A stretch of DNA of 33,487 nt from Candidatus Woesearchaeota archaeon (lineage in GTDB: Archaea > Nanobdellota > Nanobdellia > Woesearchaeales > UBA9642), in contig JAFGLI010000003.1 in NCBI GenBank assembly GCA_016928115.1, forward strand, positions 1 to 33,487. The letters run 5' to 3'. The notes under the pieces were generated by a model that had not been told where the DNA came from, searched no databases, and worked only from the letters and a program-made list of their open reading frames with translations. Numbering within the stretch: the first letter of the stretch is position 1; every line of letters begins with the position of its first letter. Positions 26,679 to 33,487 of the stretch are shown here, piece after piece. A program made the position numbers and the translations under genes.

Positions 26679-29600
26679 CTAACCAAACCATTTACCCAGT
26701 GCTTCCTGCTTCTCTGCCTCTTTCCCGAACATGCTTTCAACCCTTCTTTTCAATAACTCCAAAGATTGTTTAAGATAAACAGGAACATTAAAATTCTCTG
26801 CCAGGCTTAAGCTGGGCTCAAGATATTTAACAATAGAGCCTTCTGAAATTGTGAAAATGATCCTTCCCCCGCATTCGCATTTCCCGTTCAAAGGAGGCCT
26901 CCTGTATTTCTGGTTGCAGTCAACGCACCTGAACTGCTGCTGCGAGAATTTCCTTAAATTGCCTTTGATATCCCTTAAAAAATGCCTTTCTATAACCAAA
27001 GCAGCAACATCCCCTGAATCAACAGCCCTTATCTTCTCTGCAAGATCCATCTGGCTTTTCAGCTTATCTTCCATTGTAGGCAGTGTTTTGTATGCGCTGC
27101 ATGTTACCCCTGCATTTATGTTTTCAGTATTATGAGTAAACCCATAGCCCTCAAACTGCTCTTTTGTCCCTAAAACATCAAAAACCTGCTTTATTTTGTC
27201 TTTTATCTCATTAGGGTGCTTATATCTTCTTGCAGCCTCATATAATTCCATAGGGTATTTCCACACAATATCAACATCAAAAGCCATATCATCAATCTCT
27301 TTTGGATTAAGGGCATATGTTAACACTAATGGGGCATCCATTGTACTGCCCCTGTGCGCCGGCAGGTATTTCTGGGAAAAGTTCAGGAAAGCATCCATCA
27401 TCATCATTATTGATGACTCATCACCGTCGCAGTCCCTTCTCATAGCTGCATGGAAATTAGGATGTGCAAGGAAACCCTGCGTATTAGAAAACCCTATTAT
27501 CCTGCCCAGAATTCCTGCTGATGTATGCGGAGCCAGTCCTATAATTAATTTTCCTACGAGGTCTTTCCTGGAACCAAGATTATAATATCTCGGAAGACTG
27601 TAAACCTTCTCAAGAAGCTCATCTATAAAATTGCATGTCCTGAAAAATATCTCATCACTGGGCTCTTCAGGATTGTCTGCTGAGCATGGAAGTATAATAT
27701 CCTGGCATTTCAGCTCAAGAATCTGGTTTTCATTCTCCAGGTGCTTTTTGTTTATATCATAAAGGTAGCCTAATTCTTTTAATTTTTCAACAGATACATG
27801 AACCTCCTTAGGCTTAAAGTGGGTAAGGGCGACCTCAGAGCAGTCATACCTTATTGTCCCGTCCTTGTTCACATTTATCTTGTTTTCTGCCCTCAGTATC
27901 CCTTTTATCAGGTGCTCAGGAATATGGTCCTTGTTGCTTGTTCCCCTTACTCCTTTTATAAGGTCAGGGTATATTTTTGTTTTTAATTGCTTCAGCAGGT
28001 TATCAAAAATCTCATTTATATTTATGGTTGTCCTTCTGTATGTGCTGAACTCCTCCCCCTCAGCCTCTTTTTCTGAAATCTCCCCCCTGCTTTTGGTTAT
28101 TACAAGGGGCTTTGTCTTTTTGCCGCATTTCTCACAGACCCTGAAAACGGTGTTTTTTGAGCAGTCTTCGCAGAAATAAACAGGAAAATCCGAGACTATT
28201 TTGCCTTTTTCCATTGCTGCCTGGAAGCTTCTTAATTTTCCTCCTTCATAGCCTACAGGAAACAAAACATGGGGCTGTCCCCTCAGCTTTCTCATTTTTG
28301 CCTTTTCAGGCCTTCCCATCCTTGCACCTATAAATGTTCCTGCCTTATCTTCAACTTTAAGAGGAGATATTTCATTTATGAGGTCAAGAACTGTTTTCTT
28401 ATCATCAAAAGAAAGCTCTTTGTTTTTTTCAGTATACTGCCTTATATTTCTTCTTATCTCTATCAAATGGTCATCTCTTTTTTTTGTATCATCAAGCATG
28501 TCCAGAACACTGAAAAAGGCTGTTGCTGTATCTTTATCAAGCACAATATATTCTGAGCTGGCTAATTTATGGGGAACTCCTAATAACTCAAGGGCCCTTT
28601 TCCCTTCGCTGTTGATTATCACTGCCTTGTTTATTATGTTGTCATCAGTATAGTCAATCTTCATCCTCTCAAGCATTTTTATCAATGAATCAAATTCATC
28701 AAAAGAGATTGTCTTCCAGTAAAAAGTATATTTGGGATGTAATGGAATGGATAGTTTTTTGCTGAGGTATACTGAAAGGGAAGCCGAAGGCTTATAATAC
28801 AGGGGCTCTTCAATAAATCTTTTCAGCCTTTCTATATCAAGTTTAAGAAATTCTGCTGATTTGTTTAATATTGTTTCATTTAATCCCTTTGATACTTCAG
28901 CAGGAATATTCTCTTTGTTTTCAGAAAACATATTTAATAGGCTTTTCTTAAAGTGAAGTGCCCATTCCTCCTCGCAGTAGCCGCAGGGAATTAGCTCATG
29001 GGAGCGGTTAAAGAAATCCCCGTAGTTTATCAGAACATCCCCTAAAAACAATATCTCAACTATATCTTTTTTGCATTCTTTCACAGCATCTTCATTATTA
29101 AACTGTATGACTGAGCCGTCTTTTAATTTCACTATAGGTCCTTCTATTGTATCGCATGGAGTGAAAATAGCTGCTTTGCCCGGCCTTTCCACCTTCAGCT
29201 GGGTTCCTGTTGCAATAAAATCATTTGAGACATGCATTGTGCAGGGATGTATTGCCTGGCCTGAATAGCCGCTGGCCCTGCTTCTGCCGTACCTTAACCT
29301 TAAAGAGCCTGTTCTTGAAGGATATCCCAGAACAGGCCTTCCTGCAACCAAATCTTTTATATAAGTATAGTTAGGTTTTACTTTATGGTTATGGTCATGG
29401 TTTTGGTTATTATCTTCTGAAATTGTCTTGCTCTTGGCTTCTTTCTGGATTTTAATGAACTTTTCGAGAAAATCCCAGTGCTCCAAATCAAACTCTTTTC
29501 CCCATTCTTTCAGCCTTTTCCATAATTTAGGGGCTTTCAAAGGTATGCATGAAGAATGTATAAGGCAATAGCCGTTCCTTAATCTGTTTTCAGGAACCCT

Positions 29601-30329
29601 TGGAAGGTCCTTGTAGTTTGAAACCTCATATTTCTCGCTTGGGTCTCCTGCGATTTCAACAGGAAGATGCTTCATGAGGAAATCAGTCTCTTTTTTTGAG
29701 GGAAAATACTGTAAATTAGTAATCATAGTATGATAATCCTCAAGCTCCCTGTGGCAGCGCTCAATCTCCATAGGTGTAGGGTCATAAATAGAGTAATTGA
29801 ATTTTTTTCTTATGTAATCTGCAATAAGAACAGAAACAGAAGCTGCTGTCCCTCCTGCATTTCTTATAGGCCCGCTGTATCTCAACGAGAAATATTTTCC
29901 TTTTCCATCCAGCCTGTCTTTTAATTCAACAGAAACAAGGCCCTCTAACGGGCTTGACACAACACCCACTGTGACATAAGCAAACCCTGTTTTTATGCCT
30001 ATCTCCATTGCCTCTTTTTCGTCTTTGAACTTGCAGAATTTCTGCTGTGCCACTTCCTCAGCTATCTTCAGTGCAACCCTCCAGTCCAGTATACCATATT
30101 TATTCTCAAGCTCAACTATCCTCTTTACTGCCCCTGAGTTTTCCAGCTGTGGTGCAACTATAGATATAATCCCGATAACCCTTTCCGCCATGTTCTTTGC
30201 CAGTTTCACCTCTACATTATCCACAGGGTCATAATTCTTTGCTCTTGCTTTGCCTGCTATTTTATGCCCGTAAAAGCATTTTTTCTTAAGGTCCTCGAAA
30301 TATTTTTTCATATGCTTTGAAGATTCCAT
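26679..30329 (-). CDS. polC: DNA polymerase D large subunit (DP2)
   Basis: 1216 aa with GPIRNAGGTAASVSVLIADY, GYPSRTGSLRLRYGRSRASGYSG, HPNFHAAMRRDCDGDESSIMMMMDAFLNFS (catalytic), C-terminal Zn motif CVDCNQKYRRPPLNGKCECGG. Confidence 0.98.
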   Translation of the reverse strand: MESSKHMKKYFEDLKKKCFYGHKIAGKARAKNYDPVDNVEVKLAKNMAERVIGIISIVAPQLENSGAVKRIVELENKYGILDWRVALKIAEEVAQQKFCKFKDEKEAMEIGIKTGFAYVTVGVVSSPLEGLVSVELKDRLDGKGKYFSLRYSGPIRNAGGTAASVSVLIADYIRKKFNYSIYDPTPMEIERCHRELEDYHTMITNLQYFPSKKETDFLMKHLPVEIAGDPSEKYEVSNYKDLPRVPENRLRNGYCLIHSSCIPLKAPKLWKRLKEWGKEFDLEHWDFLEKFIKIQKEAKSKTISEDNNQNHDHNHKVKPNYTYIKDLVAGRPVLGYPSRTGSLRLRYGRSRASGYSGQAIHPCTMHVSNDFIATGTQLKVERPGKAAIFTPCDTIEGPIVKLKDGSVIQFNNEDAVKECKKDIVEILFLGDVLINYGDFFNRSHELIPCGYCEEEWALHFKKSLLNMFSENKENIPAEVSKGLNETILNKSAEFLKLDIERLKRFIEEPLYYKPSASLSVYLSKKLSIPLHPKYTFYWKTISFDEFDSLIKMLERMKIDYTDDNIINKAVIINSEGKRALELLGVPHKLASSEYIVLDKDTATAFFSVLDMLDDTKKRDDHLIEIRRNIRQYTEKNKELSFDDKKTVLDLINEISPLKVEDKAGTFIGARMGRPEKAKMRKLRGQPHVLFPVGYEGGKLRSFQAAMEKGKIVSDFPVYFCEDCSKNTVFRVCEKCGKKTKPLVITKSRGEISEKEAEGEEFSTYRRTTININEIFDNLLKQLKTKIYPDLIKGVRGTSNKDHIPEHLIKGILRAENKINVNKDGTIRYDCSEVALTHFKPKEVHVSVEKLKELGYLYDINKKHLENENQILELKCQDIILPCSADNPEEPSDEIFFRTCNFIDELLEKVYSLPRYYNLGSRKDLVGKLIIGLAPHTSAGILGRIIGFSNTQGFLAHPNFHAAMRRDCDGDESSIMMMMDAFLNFSQKYLPAHRGSTMDAPLVLTYALNPKEIDDMAFDVDIVWKYPMELYEAARRYKHPNEIKDKIKQVFDVLGTKEQFEGYGFTHNTENINAGVTCSAYKTLPTMEDKLKSQMDLAEKIRAVDSGDVAALVIERHFLRDIKGNLRKFSQQQFRCVDCNQKYRRPPLNGKCECGGRIIFTISEGSIVKYLEPSLSLAENFNVPVYLKQSLELLKRRVESMFGKEAEKQEALGKWFG

Positions 30330-30345
30330 CGTATTATAAACTGCT

Positions 30346-32001
30346 CTAAGTCAAAACCTCTTTTGTTTTTTCTATCTTTTTCATTTCCTGCAGGACATGT
30401 ATGTCTCTTGCCTTTTCCTCTTCCAGCTTGGATTTCCTCAAAAAGTTTATGATTTTTACTTCTCTTGTTTTCAGGTTGACCAGAGGGACTCTTGCTGCCT
30501 GCGGTACAATCCCCCTTTTTTTCTGGTAATCACTTATATCCATCCAGCCTGAAGCATTTATCATAGTTGTTGAATGGTAATTTGAGACGGTTATCCTATG
30601 TATGTGGCCTGTGATGAAAAAATCAGGTATTGTTTTTATCAGCAAAGGGTCTTCATCAGGGTCGGGAACATATAAGCTTGAATTGTGGGAAGGGGCCAGG
30701 TGCCTTCTTTCAAGCAGATACTTCATTACTTTGTCAACCGCCCTGAAGCTTCCCTCTTTTCTTACTTCCTCAAGCATATCTGAATAATATATCAGGGAAG
30801 TCCCATGGTAAAGAAGCACATTGAAGCCAGGAAATTTATCTGTTGCACCTATATTTAAAACAGCAGGGTTGCTTACAAGGAACACATTGTCAAGCTCATA
30901 AAGGGACTCAGCGAAATCTTTGTATATGGGCGGCTGTGGCTCTGCAAGCCTGCCTGCATCATGATTGCCGGGGGAAACAATAATTGAGATATGGGAGGGT
31001 ATTTGCTTCAGGTATTCACTGAATACAGAATACTGTTTTTTTATGTCTTTAATATCGAGGTCTTTCTCATGATTAGGGTAATTTCCCACCCCATCAACAA
31101 GGTCTCCTGCAAAAAAAAGGTATTTTATTTTTTTTATAATCTCTTTCTGTTTTTCATCTCCTTTTTTTCCGTTTATCCATTCAATGAAACTCTCCCATTC
31201 TTTTTTTAGAAAATATTTGCTTCCGAAATGGGTATCGCCTATAAACAAAACATATTCTTCTTCAGGAGATTTTTTATATTCTGAAACCAGAGAAACATCT
31301 GGAAAATATATCTCATCTACAAATAGTATGTTATCATATACCCCACTAACACCAATAACTTCATCAAAATTTATGTTTTTTGCTTTTTTATACAAACCAT
31401 TTTTATTCTTATTAATAAGCACTTTTATGTAGCCTGTATTATCTTCTATCCTGAGAATAATATTGTTGTTTCGTGTGATTGTTTTTTCATAAACCATCCC
31501 TATAGTTGTTACTTTCTGCTTATTTCTTATTGATAATATTTTATTTATTGAAGTTGCATCCCGAAACTGCTGCCTTTTCATTATAAGGGATTTTAAAAAA
31601 CTGAACCTTTTGTTATAATAATCAACAAAATCCTGGAATGTCCTTTCCTTTGAAGGCTTGTTGTATGACGAGATTATTCTTACTTTCCTGGAAAGGGCCT
31701 CATCATACCTGAATATATCTTCTTTTTCCTGGAACTCATCTGCTGGAATATTCCCCGTCATATTTTTTTCAGAAATCCCGTAAATATCTTCTTTATCTCC
31801 TTCTTTTTTAGTTTGCCCGGATTTTATATTGTCCAATAAACCAGTATTTAATACTAACCTCCCTGGATCAATGCCTGAAATATATTTCTCCTTTATTTCA
31901 GTGAAAATATCAGGAGTGCTTAATAATTTGTTTTTCAGTGCATCATCTATTAAAAAAGAATGTTTAAGAAAAAATTCAATAATCTCATTTTCTTCAGCCA
32001 T
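30346..32001 (-). CDS. polB: DNA polymerase D small subunit (DP1)
   Basis: OB-fold plus calcineurin-like phosphoesterase motifs: FIGDTHFGSK, FAGDLVDGVGNYPNH, VSPGNHDAGR, FITGHIHR. ATG at 32001 (MAEENEIIEF) preferred to 32040. Confidence 0.97.
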   Translation of the reverse strand: MAEENEIIEFFLKHSFLIDDALKNKLLSTPDIFTEIKEKYISGIDPGRLVLNTGLLDNIKSGQTKKEGDKEDIYGISEKNMTGNIPADEFQEKEDIFRYDEALSRKVRIISSYNKPSKERTFQDFVDYYNKRFSFLKSLIMKRQQFRDATSINKILSIRNKQKVTTIGMVYEKTITRNNNIILRIEDNTGYIKVLINKNKNGLYKKAKNINFDEVIGVSGVYDNILFVDEIYFPDVSLVSEYKKSPEEEYVLFIGDTHFGSKYFLKKEWESFIEWINGKKGDEKQKEIIKKIKYLFFAGDLVDGVGNYPNHEKDLDIKDIKKQYSVFSEYLKQIPSHISIIVSPGNHDAGRLAEPQPPIYKDFAESLYELDNVFLVSNPAVLNIGATDKFPGFNVLLYHGTSLIYYSDMLEEVRKEGSFRAVDKVMKYLLERRHLAPSHNSSLYVPDPDEDPLLIKTIPDFFITGHIHRITVSNYHSTTMINASGWMDISDYQKKRGIVPQAARVPLVNLKTREVKIINFLRKSKLEEEKARDIHVLQEMKKIEKTKEVLT

Positions 32002-32070
32002 TTTGTTGTCCTTGCCCCCTATAACCCTCTTTTTATACAAGGTTATTAAATAATATAAAATTAGGATAGT

Positions 32071-33285
32071 TTAAAGACCTAAATCCTCTTTTAATATGTT
32101 TTTTATTTTAGGTATCACAGGCTCAGGAATAGAAACTGTAATTTCCCTTGTCCTTCCATAATGCCCTTTGTTTTTTACGCTCGCATTAATAAGCCCGAAC
32201 ATATCCAATTCACTTATTATATCCGAGACCCTTCTCTGTGTCAAAGGCCTGAGGTTAATATTTGAGCATAATTCCTTATACACTGAATAAAGGCCGCCTG
32301 TGGATATTGAATAATTCCTTTTTTTGCTGGATTCATCATTCAGTAAAATGCTGTATAATACCACCTGGAACTGGTTGGGCTGTGTTGTTATTATGTCAAT
32401 CATCTTGTCCCTTTCTATCTTCTTCTCTGCCTCATCCAGCTCAGTTATTGTTATCTTTTCCATATTATTTCTTTCAGCTATTTCACCTGCAACTCTCAGC
32501 AATTCAAGTGCTCTTCTCGCATCCCCGTGCTCCCTTGCAGCATAAGCAGCGCATTTTGATATAACTCCCTCATCCAAAACACCTTTTCTGAAAGACAATT
32601 TTGCCCTCTCTTTCAGTATATTCTGTATCTGCAGCGCATTATATGGTGGGAAAATAATCTCCTCCTCGCTCAATGAACTCTTCACCCTTGGGTCTAAATT
32701 GTCTGCAAACATAAGGTTGTTGCTTATTCCTATTAAAGTAAGCTGGGAATTCTTCAGGTCAGAATTAATCCTTGTAAGGTTATATATGAACTCATCCCCT
32801 GTTTTTTTTATCAGCTGGTCCAGTTCATCTAAAACTAATAAAATATTCTGCTTTTTCTCATCCAGAGCGCTGAAAAACTTATTATATACCTCATCAGTAG
32901 GTAATCCTGTAGGAGGAACAGCCTTGCCAAAAAACCTTACCAACTCAGCCACCAGCCTGTATTCTGTATCTGCAACTTTTTTTAATTTACAATTTATATA
33001 GATTGATTTTAAAGATATGTTTTTGCTTTTTGCAATTTCATTTATGTTATTTAGAAGGTATTTTACAGAAAGAGTCTTTCCAGTCCCTGTTTTTCCATAT
33101 ATAAATAAATTAGAAGGTTTTTCATTCCTTAACACAGGAGCTATGATCTGCGCAATCTTATTTATTTGCTCATCCCTGTGTATTATTTCTTTCGGCATAA
33201 AAACGCTTTGAAGAGTTTTTTTATCTTTAAATAAAGATTTTTTATTAATAAAATCCTCAAAAAAAGTCTTTATGTTGTCTTTCAT
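32071..33285 (-). CDS. Orc1/Cdc6 replication initiator
   Basis: LFIYGKTGTGKTLSVKYLL (Walker A), ILLVLDELDQL (Walker B), SSLSEEEIIFPPYNALQI (sensor/ORC), C-terminal winged helix. Confidence 0.97.
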   Translation of the reverse strand: MKDNIKTFFEDFINKKSLFKDKKTLQSVFMPKEIIHRDEQINKIAQIIAPVLRNEKPSNLFIYGKTGTGKTLSVKYLLNNINEIAKSKNISLKSIYINCKLKKVADTEYRLVAELVRFFGKAVPPTGLPTDEVYNKFFSALDEKKQNILLVLDELDQLIKKTGDEFIYNLTRINSDLKNSQLTLIGISNNLMFADNLDPRVKSSLSEEEIIFPPYNALQIQNILKERAKLSFRKGVLDEGVISKCAAYAAREHGDARRALELLRVAGEIAERNNMEKITITELDEAEKKIERDKMIDIITTQPNQFQVVLYSILLNDESSKKRNYSISTGGLYSVYKELCSNINLRPLTQRRVSDIISELDMFGLINASVKNKGHYGRTREITVSIPEPVIPKIKNILKEDLGL

Positions 33286-33487
33286 TAAATCTGCAAAAGA
33301 AACAAAGGTTTATAAACATTATTTAAGTGTATTATATATTATATAAAATTAGTTTTGGAATTTATATATGCCCCACCTTTATTTCTTATGGAAATTAATT
33401 TTGATTATAAAAATATTCTCTTGATTTTTTAAATATTAAAATCTAATCCTTAATTTTAATTTTCTGATTTTATTATTTTAAATATTA

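Noticed and set aside
22593-33285. Inteins in nrdD, DP2, DP1 or orc1
   Set aside because: The catalytic motifs run through without insertions and the protein lengths are in the normal range for these families.

Overview
This is an AT-rich archaeal chromosome segment. The gene content (Orc1/Cdc6, PolD DP1 and DP2, MCM, RPA-like OB-fold protein, TBP, aIF2-beta, RNase P p30) is unambiguously archaeal. A DPANN/Woesearchaeota- or Pacearchaeota-like source is my guess, not demonstrated. The left third (1 to ~14.4 kb) is accessory. It holds a truncated PD-(D/E)XK nuclease-N6-adenine methylase fusion, an ASCH protein, a 997-aa SF1 helicase with a C-terminal Vsr/DUF559-like nuclease, an HD phosphohydrolase, an AbrB-RelE toxin-antitoxin pair, a MazG-like protein, a MEMO1 family protein, two co-oriented Cys-rich secreted proteins and a second (RHH-like/MazF-like) toxin-antitoxin pair. 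The right part is mostly core information processing: RNase P p30, TtuA/NcsA, TBP, MCM, RPA, SpoIIM-like protein, an S-component-like/DUF4430 membrane protein, NrdG, NrdD, aIF2-beta, DUF424, an EamA transporter, PolD and Orc1/Cdc6. No tRNA, rRNA or CRISPR array was recognised. The most interesting items are: imperfect inverted repeats bracketing the helicase-nuclease gene, with tandem hairpins just downstream; a 32-bp near-palindrome ahead of the AbrB-RelE pair; a four-copy 10-bp tandem repeat across the start of the RHH-MazF pair; a 22-nt match between an intergenic region and the large surface-protein gene that looks like a gene relic; and a 19-bp direct repeat between ttuA and tbp. All family calls come from motif reading and were not checked against any database.
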